Origin: Phanerodontia chrysosporium
Lineage: Eukaryota; Basidiomycota; Agaricomycetes; Polyporales; Phanerochaetaceae
Direction of reading: 5' to 3'
DNA: 64,000 bases
NCBI GenBank assembly: GCA_001910725.1
Contig: MJGA01000005.1
Span: 1,922,001 to 1,986,000, forward strand
Part shown: one piece after another, positions 33,901 through 44,622 of the stretch
How positions within the stretch are numbered: the first letter of the stretch is position 1
Layout of the letters: every line of letters starts with the position of its first letter
Notes under the pieces: generated by a model
Database searches by the model: none
Told to the model about the DNA's origin: nothing
Seen by the model: the letters and a program-made list of their open reading frames with translations, nothing else
Made by a program: the position numbers and the translations under genes

Positions 33901-34171
33901 AAGGCGGCAGATCGCGCCTTTCCCGGATCTGCCTCCTCTAGACGACCCGAGCGACAGGTCTCACCCTACCCGTACGCCTGACCGCCCGCTGCGCCGCCCG
34001 ATCCCGAAGGAACGCAGCATCATCGAGATTTCGGACGACGAGGCCATGGTCAAGCGCGCCCCTGTTGCTCCCGTTGCGAGCCGCACGAGTGGCTGGAATC
34101 TGCAGATACCGTCCTCATCACAGGAGAGCCGGCTGTCTCAATCCGCGAGTGTCGACTTCGACTTGACTTAG
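30985..34171 (+). CDS. GEN1: GEN1/YEN1-type XPG-family Holliday junction resolvase
   Basis: Rad2/XPG-family structure-specific nuclease. Exons 30985-31008, 31061-31405, 31461-31576, 31626-33316 and 33381-34171 give 988 codons plus stop. The XPG N region starts MGVQGLWEILEPAG (the free N-terminus needed in this family) and continues RVGVDASIWYQH, LVLFVFDGRERPAVKRG. XPG-I has GEAEAELAYLN and IITDDVDALVFGA. The helix-hairpin region is LLSGGDYDNGIKGLGPKIA. These contain the expected acidic metal ligands. A GEN1-like domain to about residue 560 precedes a long basic/proline-rich tail with NLS-like clusters (RKRKN, KKRR). The tail carries two copies of a segment containing QEAIIDRALGL. The last intron is inferred from frame and GTACGC/GCAG signals. 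Confidence 0.92.
33217..33720 (+). repeat. duplicated short motif in the GEN1 tail
   Basis: Two copies, about 33217-33300 and 33638-33720, each about 27 codons. They share DEP-x-P-x-MF, then QEAIIDRALGL and a Gly-rich end. Third codon positions have diverged while the residues are kept, as expected for a selected protein motif. Confidence 0.7.
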
Positions 34172-34338
34172 CTATACCTAATGTGCAGCGCGATACCTCA
34201 CATGTTCCGCATGATTCATTAAACAACATTAACCGCAATCATTCTACCTTATCGTCCTGTACCTAGTGTTACCGTATATCCTGTATATCATTATATCAGT
34301 ATTTTACCATGCCTATAGAGGCGAGATAAGGACCAACC
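34172..34338. other. convergent 3' region, GEN1 and F-box gene
   Basis: 167 bp, AT-rich, with several TATATC/TTATAT stretches likely used as 3'-end signals. No gene. Confidence 0.4.
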
Positions 34339-35723
34339 TCAATACCACGTCGGACTTGGCCGCAGAATACTCAAACACACCGGCTCCGGTGTCGGCGTTG
34401 CAGAACACTCGCAAGGTTCGATCTTGAGAACTCGCTTCCGCAACCGGGCGGGTACCATCTCCTCGATCATGCGCTTGCACTTCTGGAAGCGGTACGGGTA
34501 CGCGGCGTCGGCGCCGTGCGGGTGCAGCAGCGCGAACTCGAGCGCCTCGAGGTGCGGGAAGTGTTCCAGATGCGAGAGGTCCGCAGCGACGAGCCCCTCG
34601 CAGGCCTCCGTGAAGCAATTGGGGAGCGTGGAGGTCAGGTAGACGCATACGTGCACGCGACGCACGGTCTCCGGTAGGGACGAGAGCGCGACGAGGATGT
34701 ACTGCCATAACCGCTCGGGCGGGTAGCATGGTGTCCGGAGTTCGAAGGTCTCTAGGTTGGAACATAACGATAGACAGAGGGACGAGAATGTCTCCCTTGC
34801 ACCTGAGATATACTATGAGCAGGTGGGACAGAAATACTGGTGTTCGTGCTCACCAAGTCGAGCAAGCTCGAGATACGCTGACATATCCAGCAGGTAGTTC
34901 CGAATGGAATGCACTCGCAATGAGACGAAGTGGGAGACAGCGCCGATATCGCCGGGCTTGATCTTCACTCTGAGCGTGTGCAAGTCGTCCTGCGTGCAGA
35001 CACGGTCCAGGACATGGTATGCCACGAACGAGCGCAGATTGTCCAGCGCGTCCGGGTCCGCCATGAGGCTGTCGATGCGCAGGCGCTGCGGGAACCGGAG
35101 CTGTAGCACGGCGTTCGCGGTGGGCACACCCGCCTCGCAGCCGTCGAGCTCGAAGCGTGGCGTGCCAAAGTACAGCACACCGACGGCGGAGAACGGCGTG
35201 AGGATGTCGAGCACGTCCTGCGCGTAGATGCCGTGGTGGATCTGCCCAGAGCTCTGGAAGCGCACGGACGTTACGTGCTGGAGGACGAGCTTTCGAGCAC
35301 CCTACCCATGCGTGGCCGCAGGAGCCGCGAGAGGCCCTCGGGTCCGTCGCGGTGCGTGTCCCAGAGTAGGTCGAACAGGAATAGGCGGCGGAGCGCCGGC
35401 AGCTGCGTGAGCGCGTGCATATGTTTGCGTCCGAGGCAGAGCGCGCGCAGTTCCGCCGCGTCGTACTTCCCGAACCACGAGCCCTCGCCATGCACGCGGA
35501 GTTCGCGGGCGTAGTGACCAATGTGCGGCGAGGACTGGACGTCCGCCAAGAACGCCTCGAGCCCGCGCTCCGTCGTAACGCCTAGCAGAGTGACGCTCTC
35601 GAGCAGGTGGAATTGCCCCGAATTGCGCCATGTCCGGGATACCAGCGAACAAGCCGCGAGGCTATTCTTATCGTCGTGCAGGTGGTCGATGACCATGTCG
35701 ATAAGCTCGTTGAAGAGGCGCAT
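34339..35723 (-). CDS. F-box protein, frame broken once
   Basis: F-box protein, putative substrate receptor of an SCF ubiquitin ligase. ATG 35723: MRLFNELIDMVIDHLHDD begins the F-box, followed by LAACSLVSRTWRNSGQFHLL. Leu-rich irregular repeats follow (RALCLGRKHMHALTQLPALR, LDNLRSFVAYHVLDRV, LPETVRRVHVCVYL, LSHLEHFPHLEALEFALLHP). Two main exons are joined by an intron whose donor follows ARLG near 34852 and whose acceptor precedes ETFELRTP near 34755; stop at 34339. Around 35285-35294 the frame changes: LLRPRMGRVLES in one frame, LVLQHVTSVRFQSSG in the next, again one base short. One of four F-box genes or relics in the window. The target is unknown. Confidence 0.78.
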
Positions 35724-36877
35724 GGTGTGCGGGTACAGCGCGACGGAGGAAGGGGGCGACCTCGACAGAGGGCGACACCGGTCGCAAACGGGGTATTATA
35801 GCGCAGATACCTGAGTTTACGTGCTTCCGACGTAGTCGCGCTTTCTGCATCGTGGCCGCGCGAATCAGTGAGGTGAAAGCGACCTCCGTCATTGCCGATT
35901 GCCAGGGGGGAAGCGGTGTCAACCCCAGGGCAGCCTGGACACTGCCGGTAAGATGCGCGTTGGATCGTTAAACCGGACATTAACGTGCACTTTACCTTTC
36001 CACTAAAGCAATTGCGGAGTGTGGGGAGAGCACCGCGCCCATGCGCCCCCAAATTTATGTCGCTATCTAGGAACCCTTGGGCTTCAGCATTCCTCTCGGA
36101 GTGTTGGGATGAATCTTACGTACGCTGAGCGGCTACGAGTTGAACGAGGCGCGATATCTCGTCAGGCATGGCCGCGAGTGAGGCGACGAGCGACTCGGGG
36201 TACGTATAGACACCGTTCCGAGATACTTATCTTGACAGCAGGAGAGCGCCTTCCGCCCTCAAGTGGCCGGGCGAACGAAGGTAGATAAACCTGGACATGC
36301 ACAGCTCGTTCGAAGAGCGCCCTTGCCACGCGGAGATAACACCTCGTAGAATGGTCAATTGGGCATATCGGAGGAGTCTCATTCACTGTTCCGTTAGAAC
36401 AGGGGAAAACCTGTTTCCTGCCTCGTCAGTGTAAGTCGAGCAAGAGCAACACGGAACGTGCGGACTTACATCGCTGATAGACCCGCATACTAGCGAACTT
36501 GGCCACGGTCTGAGAACTGCGACATGAGCTGTTGCCCCCGACAGGGCCGTCGTACACGTGCCGGCTCCGAGTTTGCAACATTGGTAGCAGTTGGATTCGT
36601 TTCCACTTCACGCCGCGTCAGAGGAGCTAGGGTATAGCGAAGAATTGTACACCTGTGTGATAGGCGGAATGGTTGGAAACACTTCCTTCTAGGTATTCAC
36701 AGGGACGATAAGACCTGTTTTCTGTGGGTGCGGTGAACAATGGGATAAATACCAGATATATACGAAGCAAACGAGGTTACAGTGTCTCCTGCATGTACAA
36801 TTTATATGCTGAATTCTTCCTCGATCCGTTCCAAACCATGCGTCTTGCATCCACTAGCACGATGGTGATGCAGCACG
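35724..36877. other. 1.15-kb intergenic region
   Basis: No complete gene. A minus-strand stretch near 36270-36340 (ERAVHVQVYLPSF) faintly recalls RRVHVCVYLTSTL of the adjacent F-box gene and might be a relic, but the match is too short to annotate. Confidence 0.4.
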
Positions 36878-38064
36878 CTATGAGCTAGTGGTATACACGC
36901 GCCTGGCGTTCTCTGCAAAGATGGCGTCGAGGCCCTGCTGCTCAAAGCCCATCTCCGCGAACGCACCCCTCGCAAGCTCGTACCAATCACCAGCGGTGAC
37001 CGGAGCGCGGGAAGACGGCGAGGGTGAGGAGCCGAACAGGATGCGCTCGCAGCCGAAGGCTTCGGCTGCAGGGCCGACTGCAACGCGACGCAGGTCAGCG
37101 GAGATGTTCTCCCTCCTAGAAAGACAGGGAATACACACTGTACATCTTGACGCGCTTCTTCCACTCCTTCTTGTCGAACGCCTCCGCGCCGCCGTCCTGC
37201 GCCCACGCGGGCGGGGTGAACTTGATCGAAATGTTCGCGTACAGTGAGAGCGCGGCGGTCTGCGTCTGGTACTGCTGATATGTCGGATGCGTAAGCAGCT
37301 TGACGATCGGCAGCGAGAGGTCGTCGGGCGGTGGCAGGATGTTCGCTGGAGCGAGCGGTCAGCGATGTGCTAGGGACTTGGAAGGATGTAACGTACAAAG
37401 GATGATCTTTCCCTTGTGCGACTCGGGGATCGCCTTCACCAGAAACTCCTCGAGGTCCTCCCACGCCCCCTCTCCCGCACGGAGGTTTGTCTCGATGTTG
37501 ATATCGACGACAAATCCCTTCTCGAGCGCCCACTGCAGAGCCTCCACCGATTTTGGCGTATACCGCGTGTAGACAGTGGATAGCACGATTGAGGGCCCTG
37601 ATGCACTCGGTGCTTGCAGATATTCAGGCAGATCTGAAGGTGCGCCTTCGTCCAACGAGAAGGGCACAAGAATCGCAAGCACAGGCGGTTCAGAAGTCCG
37701 CGAACGGAGTCTGACATCACTTTAGCATTATACGCAGCTTCGACACAGCAAAAACTTACCCTTCTATCGCCTGTGATATCTCAGACGGGTCCGTGCCGGC
37801 CAGCGACACGACCACACCAACGGTCTTGTTGCCAAACGCTTCGCTTGCGTGTTGCGACCACCTGCTGAGGTCACCGCCTGGCGCAGCGACATGTGCGTCC
37901 ACCACCTCCTTCGGATGCACAGTGCTCGGATCTGGCTGCTGCGGGAACCCACTCGACGCGCCCGACGGCGGCGGCGAAAACAGAGACAAAGGGAGTTTTG
38001 GTGGTGCCTTGCGACGCGTGCTGAAGCCAGGCGACGGAGGCGGCGGGGGCAGTCCTGAGCTCAT
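36878..38064 (-). CDS. amidohydrolase-2-like TIM-barrel protein, metal ligands altered
   Basis: Protein resembling amidohydrolase family 2 (TIM-barrel). ATG 38064 (MSSGLPPPPPSPGFSTRRKA), proline-rich leader, then VVDAHVAAPGGDLSRWSQHA, VGVVVSLAGTDPSEISQAI, PVLAILVPFSLDEGAP, VYTRYTPKSVEALQWALEKG, LLTHPTYQQY, SLYANISIKFTPPAWAQ, and C-terminal EAFGCERILFGSSPSPSS with GLDAIFAENARRVY; stop at 36878. Four exons, frame continuous. In working members the first strand normally reads D/A-x-H-x-H and the last strand ILFGSD. Here these positions are DAHVA and FGSS, so the second His and the final Asp are absent. It may be non-catalytic or use other residues. Confidence 0.7.
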
Positions 38065-38866
38065 TTCGATAGGTTGGACGAGTTGCGGGAGAGAAGATTA
38101 CAGAGACTCAAAAATATACAGGTATACAGGGATCGCAGCGGGCAGTGAAAGCGGCGGATGGATGAGGATGAGGACAAGACTCTGAGCGGGTTGGTTATGA
38201 GGCAACACCAGGCGCGAGAGAGATCCCATCAAAGATGGAGGCGGAGCGGAACGTCCATCTCGTTATGGCAACTCTTCTCGTTGTGTGATCCCCTCAGCGA
38301 CATCCGTGATTTGCCATCGCAGAAGACTGCGAAAGCACTTTGTTATGCGGCAACGCGAAAAATACCAGGGCAATAAACTCCAAGCACAGCAAACAACGGT
38401 GTCCAGGCGCTGCTAACATACTCTTCGATCGAATCGCCTAGGGCTCGAGGGTCGACACGGACACTGCCTCACGCCACGCAACACCAGTTCTCACGCGCGG
38501 CGATCTTTCCATCTATCTGGCTGTGCGGTTGCGCTAGCATCTCGCATGCCAACTGTGTCAAGAGCGTCGGTAGGACTGTGTTTCAGTGCCGTTTCGACCT
38601 CGAAGGTTCAGATCCCAGGTCTGACCGCAGCATTCGTACTTGCGCGCTGTGCAACCTTCAGCATCTGTACAAAGAGTGCCACGTGCTCTCTGATTTGCAT
38701 GAGGCGCCACAATATCTGAGGGGTCGACGAAGCTGATCGTCTAGTAATTGCCGATCTGTGCCCGTAAGTGCCTAGGGAACAAGGTGTGGCCAAAGCTTCT
38801 ATGTAATGAACCTAATCTTTACTGCATTGAATCTTGAAAATTATTATGTACTACTAACGAGGAGCT
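38065..38866. other. intergenic region
   Basis: 800 bp upstream of the amidohydrolase-like gene and downstream of aldo-keto reductase 1. No gene recognised. Confidence 0.4.
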
Positions 38867-40135
38867 CTACAGAGGTGGGGTATCTACGAAGGACTGCGCG
38901 GTAAACCATGCTGGGAACCGGGGTCCGGTCCAGGGATCCGCCTTCTCAGCCAATTCCCGCATCTCCTTGAGCTCTTCCTTCGTGAGCGTCACCTTCAGTG
39001 CGCCCAGATTCTCTTGAAGATACTGAAAACCAGTTAGCATTTGCATTTAGGATGGCAAAATCAGCAGCTCACTTTAACAGTCTTGGTGCCCGGGATGGGG
39101 ATAATGTCATTACCCTGAGCGAGAAGCCAGGCTAGTGCGACTTGTCCTGCAGTTGCATTGTGGCGCTCGCCGATCGCTTTCAGGCCGTCAGCGAGGCGGT
39201 TGACATTCGGAAAGTTCTCTCTCGAGAATCTGAGCAAGATACGAGTCAACAGGGCCTCCAGCGGCGATTGTCACCACAAACTGACCTTGGGATCTGCCTC
39301 CGGTTATCGGTCTCGTCAAAGTCGTCCGGGCTCCTCTGCGACCCTGTCAGCGGGACCCCAGATCATCGACAGTGTGCGAACTCACGTATTGGCCCGTCAG
39401 CAGACCCTTGCCCAACGGTGCGAATGGCACGACAGCAACGCCCAGCTCTCTGCAGGCGTCCAGCAGGCCGTTGCGCTCGATGATGAGTTCCGCCAGTGAA
39501 TACTCCGTCTGTACCGCAGCAATCGGATGTGTGGCGTTGGCACGACGCAGTGTATCCGCAGAGCATTCGCAGATACCGATGTACTTAATCTTCCCAGCCC
39601 TGATACAAAATATGAGCACGCTGGATATCACATCATGGCTGCCGATGACTCACTTCACGTATTCTGCGACTGCTGCGACGGACTTCTCAATCGGGACCGT
39701 CGGGTCCGGGCGATGGATGTAGTAGAGGTCAATGGTATCGACGCCGAGGCGCGCGAGCGACTTTTCGATAGTGCTCTTGAGGTACTCGGGCTCTGCGTTT
39801 ACCGCCCTGTCGGGTTGGAAGACGAAGCCTCCCTTGGTTGCGAGGAAGATCTCGTTGCGCTTTCCCGTGCGCTTGAACCTTCGCAAATCGCCGTAAGCTG
39901 CTGGCAGGTGTATAGATGACGGGGAAACGTACCACTTGCTGAGGAGCTCCTCGCTATCGCCGTACACGTCCGCAGTGTCCCAGAATGTGCATCCGCTTGC
40001 GTAGAGCGCGTCGAGGAAGGCAAGGCGGTCCTCGTCCGGTGGCGTAGGCCCGTACGCAGTCGAGATGCCCATGCCGCCCCAGCCGATGGCGGTCACCTGG
40101 GTGTCGCCGAGCTTCCTCGTTGGCAATGCAGGCAT
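38867..40135 (-). CDS. aldo/keto reductase 1 (divergent pair)
   Basis: NADPH-dependent aldo/keto reductase of the yakC/AKR13-like group, cytosolic. ATG 40135 (MPALPTRKLGDTQVTAIGWG). Active-site Asp and Tyr in [15 protein letters not shown]; the Lys lies in EIFLATKGGF; the catalytic His in DLYYIHRPDP; the cofactor site in [20 protein letters not shown]. Later segments are RYIGICECS-like, PFAPLGKGLLTGQY and RSPDDFDETDNRR. Stop at 38867 after FVDTPPL. Six exons with continuous frame. The intron after SEELLSKW is absent from the paralog, while the ones after TGQY and PGTKTVK are shared. A TATAAA box lies on this strand at 40218-40223, about 83 bp from the ATG. Confidence 0.93.
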
Positions 40136-41165
40136 GTTGGTTGTCGTCGCTTGAAGGTCAAGGTGAGGATGTCTCTGCTATGGAGATTGCTATTCTCCCG
40201 ACGCCGAGAACCATTGCTTTATAGCTTCGCGCGGCTGGAGCCCGCCCCACACGCAGGAGACTTGGGATGCATCCGAGCACAGCAGTGCCGGCAGAACGCG
40301 TGCGCACCCTGCCGCTGACCAGTTGCTGACCACACAACAACGCCACGTCCTCCATCGCGGGCGGAGAGAGTGCGCCCGACGAGGATGTTGCTCGGCGAGC
40401 CCGAACTCTCCGGTCGTCACACGATTTTATGGCATCGGGCACGAGATCAATGGCCGAGCCACTGTGCCTAGGCAGTAAGCGCGTGGCGTAAGTAAATCCA
40501 ATAGAAAGCTGATGTTATCTCAACTTACTGCATAACAATCTGTACTTGACCCCTTTCATAACATAAGCGTAGCTTATCTAATACGGAGCCTTACTTCGGA
40601 GGCCAACGAACACAACTCCACGAATCGGCGCGCTCTTCAGTCTCTCAGAGAGTCACGTTTCGAGGCGACACTACTTACAACAGCTTCCGACAGTTGAAAT
40701 GCCGAGTTCGCTGAGGTCGATCGAGCAAAGGTACGGCTCCGCCTCACGCACATTGACACATCCGCGCTCAATTGCACGCTCGAAAGTCTCACCGCGCAGG
40801 CATGTCGATCAGGAATCTGCATCTGCATCCGCGCAGACCTGCACGGTAGTGATGTCAATCCCGCGAGGGCTTAGCAATACGCGAATCTTCTTCTCTGCGC
40901 CGGCGGATAGGAGGCTCGGGCCCACGGATGCCTGCCCGAAGGTACACCTCCGTGCTGAAGACGACGAATTCTGGATACTCATGGAGCTTTCGTCTCTCGC
41001 CGAAATCGCTGCCGTAGGGCGTCGTAAGCCCGCCGCAACGAGAACGCTCGCGCCGAGGACATGTGGCGAAAGACGAGATGCATCATACAGTCTCTGTCAC
41101 AACATATAAACCACCCCTGAGCGAGGCGGGACCACCACATTCGTTACTCGTAGAGCGAGCAAAGC
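40136..41165. promoter_or_regulatory. 1-kb divergent promoter of two aldo/keto reductases
   Basis: Lies between the two start codons. TATAAA is present for each gene: 40218-40223 (minus strand reading) and 41105-41110 (plus), 56 bp from the plus ATG. Clear TATA boxes, uncommon elsewhere in this window, suggest inducible expression (inference). Confidence 0.65.
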
Positions 41166-42403
41166 ATGCCCGCGCAACTACCCACACGCAAGATCGGCGA
41201 GGCCAAGGTTTCAGCCATCGGCTATGGTGCGATGGGTCTCTCTGCGGTGTATGGCAAGCCCATGCCGGACGAGGATCGTCTGAAGGTACGATTGTCTCAC
41301 CTTACCTGCAGTGACTGCCCTGACAGCACATGTTCGCAGTTCCTTGATAAAGTTTATGAGAGCGGCTGCACGCTCTGGGACACCGCGAACGTCTATGGCG
41401 ACAGCGAGGAGCTGCTCGGCAAGTGGTTCGCGCGCACAGGCAAGCGCAGCGAGATCTTCCTCGCGACCAAGTTCGGTACGCGCATCGAGAATGGTGTCGT
41501 CGGCACCGACGGCTCGCCGGAGTACATGCGCCAGTGCTTCGAAACGTCGCTGCGCCACCTGGGCACGGACTACATCGACCTGTACTACCTCCACCGGCCC
41601 GACAGCAAGGTGCCCATCGAGGTCACGGTTGGAGCAATGGCAGAGCTAGTAAAGTAGGTATCCGTACACATTTATACTGGGACAGATGCTAATATTCCTT
41701 CAGAGAAGGCAAGTTGCGCTACCTCGGGCTGTCCGAGTGCTCTGAAAAGACACTACGCCGCGCACACGCCGTGCATCCCATCGCTGCGCTCGAGGTCGAG
41801 TACTCGCCCTTCACGCTCGACATCGAGGACGAGAAGATCGGGCTGCTCAAGGCGTGCCGCGAGCTCGGCATCACCGTCGTCGCGTATGCTCCGCTCGGCC
41901 GTGGGCTGCTCACGGGTCAGTTCGTGCGTGCTGCTTCCTGTCCCTGGCGAGCGTAACGGCTGATGCACATCCCTTCCCAGAAATCGCCCGACGACTTCGA
42001 CGAGGACGACTTCCGGCGGATAATCCCACGCTACTCGCATGAGAACTTCCCGAAGATGCTCAAGGTCGCCGACGACCTGAAGCTCATCGGCGAGAAGTAC
42101 GGCGCGACGCCAGGCCAGGTCGCGCTGGCGTGGCTCCTTGCGCAGGGGAACGATGTGATTCCTATTCCTGGAACGACGAAGGAGAAGGTATGCAGAGCCC
42201 TTTGTAGACGATTCGCATGGCGGAGGCTGATGCACATGGTGCAGTACTTGAAGGAGAACCTCGACGCGCTAAACTTGACGCTGTCGCCAGAAGATCTGCA
42301 GGAGGTGCGCAGAGTCGCTCAGGCTGCGGATGTCTCGAACATCCCGCGGTACCCCAAGGGGATGATGGAGCATGTGTTCGCGGAAACGCCTGAAATGCGG
42401 TGA
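41166..42403 (+). CDS. aldo/keto reductase 2 (divergent pair)
   Basis: Paralog of the gene at 38.9-40.1 kb. Exons 41166-41285, 41340-41653, 41704-41923, 41981-42187 and 42245-42403 sum to 339 codons plus stop. Motifs: [38 protein letters not shown] (Asp, Tyr), EIFLATKFG (Lys), [10 protein letters not shown] (His), [53 protein letters not shown]. It has an intron after DEDRLK that the paralog lacks. Protein similarity is high along the whole length, so this is an inverted duplication. It probably reduces aldehydes or ketones; the exact substrate is unknown. Confidence 0.94.
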
Positions 42404-43478
42404 AGTCAGCTATCCAGAATACGCGACGAGGCCCGACAGGAATCTTCCTCTGTCGGCTGTCAGTCTTCATTCCTGTGAGAATCATTCGTATGTAGTTTCT
42501 TAACTGTGTTTTAGCAATACTCAAATGCGATTGCCATGTGTGCCCAATATCACGCATGAGCGACGACCAGAGAGGCTCCCGGACACTAGTATGCCACTCG
42601 ATCTTTCTGTTTGTCAAAACAGGATACTTAGGTGGCTTACGTACTTCGAGAGCAAGACTATCCTGGTCTCAGCATACTCACCTTCAATACGCTACGCGAT
42701 TGCTCGTCTATTGACACCACGGCACTGAGACGCACGACCAGACCAGGGCCATGCACTCTTCGGCGCTGCAAACCTCGTCACAAGCGCACCACGCGATCGG
42801 CGGGCACGAGCGGCTCGTGCGTCTGAGCGGCGCCCATGGTGAAGAGCGTGTAGGTCACACGGAGGCTGGAGAGCGTCTCTATGCATGGTTCAGCTCTCTC
42901 ATCTGCGCCACCGCTGAGACTTGCAGCTGCAGCTCGTAAGGCTCTCTTGCGAGATGGCGTCCATCGACCATCTCGAGGTCAAGTCAGGTGCACACCGCTC
43001 GCTCGTGACGTATCCTTCAGCCCCGCGTCGGACACGGTGTTCGGCTGGACATACAAACACTTGGGGCGGCTACTCGACGCTAACAGGGTCGTGCGGGAGT
43101 GGATGTGGTTTGTGCTACTCCTGTCAGAACGCACAGTACCCATGCAAAAAAATCTCAGAACGGACGCATCGGAGAGAATAGACTCTAAGTCACAATTGCG
43201 TTGACTACTTGATGTATACGGATCAGTTGGAGTGGTCCTGCATCGGACCGGCTTGTGCAGAATCCCGTGATTGCCGGGCAGGCGTCCTCCAGCGTCTTCC
43301 AGCTGTCCGGTGCTCGTTGGAGAAAGGCTTGCGCGATGTGCAAGCTGCTGACCGAGCTCCTACTTCCGCTGCTCAAGAGTTTTAGCGATGCTGGGCTTCT
43401 CGGCGTGCAGGCTATATAGCCCCGAGCATATCTTTGCGCTATCCAATTCCACATACGCCTTCTACCAGCACCCTCGAG
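42404..43478. promoter_or_regulatory. intergenic region with TATA box for the next gene
   Basis: TATATAG at about 43413-43419 lies roughly 61 bp upstream of the ATG at 43479. The rest of the 1.07-kb region shows no gene. Confidence 0.5.
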
Positions 43479-44252
43479 ATGGCCGTCCCTGTCGTTGAAG
43501 TCGCCACCTTTGTCGCAAGCGAAGCGTACAAGAAGGACCCGAGTGTCATCTTCCCCGCTCTTGATCTTCTGAAGACCATTCCCGGGTGCATTGGGTGCGT
43601 GTGCTGCCTTCTAATGGCTGATGTCGTCCTCTGACCAGATTGCAGCATCTGGTATGGCTTACAAGTCCAGGACCCGTCCTACCTTTACCTCGTCGTCCGT
43701 GCGTCACCCTGCTCCCCATACGCTTTCGCCTTCTGACAGCCTGCAGTCTGGGAGACCCTCGAGCACCACACGAACTACATGAAGGACACAGTCGAGTACC
43801 CGAAGCTCGGCGCGGCGCTCCAGCCATCCATGACCGACTTCCTCGGCCTCTACCACGTCCGCTTCCCCGAGGACATCCAGACCGCGCTGAACGCGCCCAC
43901 CACCGAGGTCGTGCACTGGACCATTCCCGAGAGCACCAACGTCGAAACTTTCCACAAGGGTGTCCAGCAGCTCATCGATCTCATTCAGAAGGATATGCCC
44001 GGCGAGGTCTTCCGTGGCGGCGTCGGGCGTGTTGTTGAGGGCGAGAGGAGACTCTCCGTTATCCTGGGCTGGCACAGTCTCGAGGTCCGTGCTGCGTTGG
44101 TGCTCAAAGATGTTACGCTGACTTTCCGTCCTTAGCGGTTCACCCAAGCTGTCTACAACAACCAGCAGTGCGTCGAGCTCGTTACGGAGCTCAAGAAGCA
44201 GGCCGATCTCGACCTCAAGCATGCTCAGCTCAAGAAGTTCACGAAGAACTAG
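43479..44252 (+). CDS. ABM-like dimeric alpha/beta-barrel protein
   Basis: Small protein of 207 codons: exons 43479-43594, 43646-43698, 43747-44084 and 44136-44252, frame continuous. Blocks: MAVPVVEVATFVASEAYKKD, FPALDLLKTIPGCIGIWYGL, VWETLEHH-type VLWETLEHHTNYM, YPKLGAALQPSM, LGLYHVRFPEDIQ, FRGGVGRVVEG, VILGWHSLE, and a lysine-rich end (KHAQLKKFTKN). Two halves with a WETLEHH / GWHSLE pattern resemble the duplicated ferredoxin-like fold of antibiotic-biosynthesis-monooxygenase (ABM) proteins common in basidiomycetes. The family assignment is by pattern only. No cofactor motif is visible, as is normal for ABM enzymes. The strong TATA box suggests high or regulated expression. Confidence 0.75.
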
Positions 44253-44622
44253 ACGGGTTGAGCCAATGATACAGCATGTAATGTACAAAATACTATGTAC
44301 GTTCTGGAATGCGGCATCAGCGTCGCCCGCGTGCGGCGTCCAAATGAGGCCTTTGCGGTAGGTAATTCGTCTGTATCGCCCTCGTATCCCTTGGGAAAGT
44401 CAAATAATGACACAAGGAGGTCAAGCCCAGGCACTTCTGACTGGATCAATGTTTGCTACACGTCCTCTTCATTGGTTGCGGGGCGGCCAGGACCGAGACA
44501 GGCTGGAACCAGTAGGAGTCGGCCCAAACTAGGCAAGACCCCAGGTGTTTCAGTGTTTCCTCTTGACAACCACCTCCTATCGGCGCGTCCGCAGCCTGAA
44601 GCCTGAAGCCTGAAGCCTGAGG
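44253..44622. other. intergenic region with a 7-bp tandem repeat
   Basis: Includes four tandem GCCTGAA/GCCTGAG units at about 44593-44620, ending two bases before the next ATG. Confidence 0.5.
44593..44620 (+). repeat. heptamer tandem repeat (GCCTGAA)x3 + GCCTGAG
   Basis: Four 7-base units directly preceding the kinase-like gene start; sits in its 5' leader or, if translation starts upstream, would shift frame with each unit change. Confidence 0.85.

Noticed and set aside
35271..35723. programmed ribosomal frameshifting as the cause of the frame breaks
   Set aside because: No shared slippery heptamer or downstream structure; the breaks occur in unrelated genes, each at a different sequence.
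36162..36386. possible F-box relic (ERAVHVQVYLPSF)
   Set aside because: Only about a dozen residues resemble the neighbouring F-box gene; could be chance.
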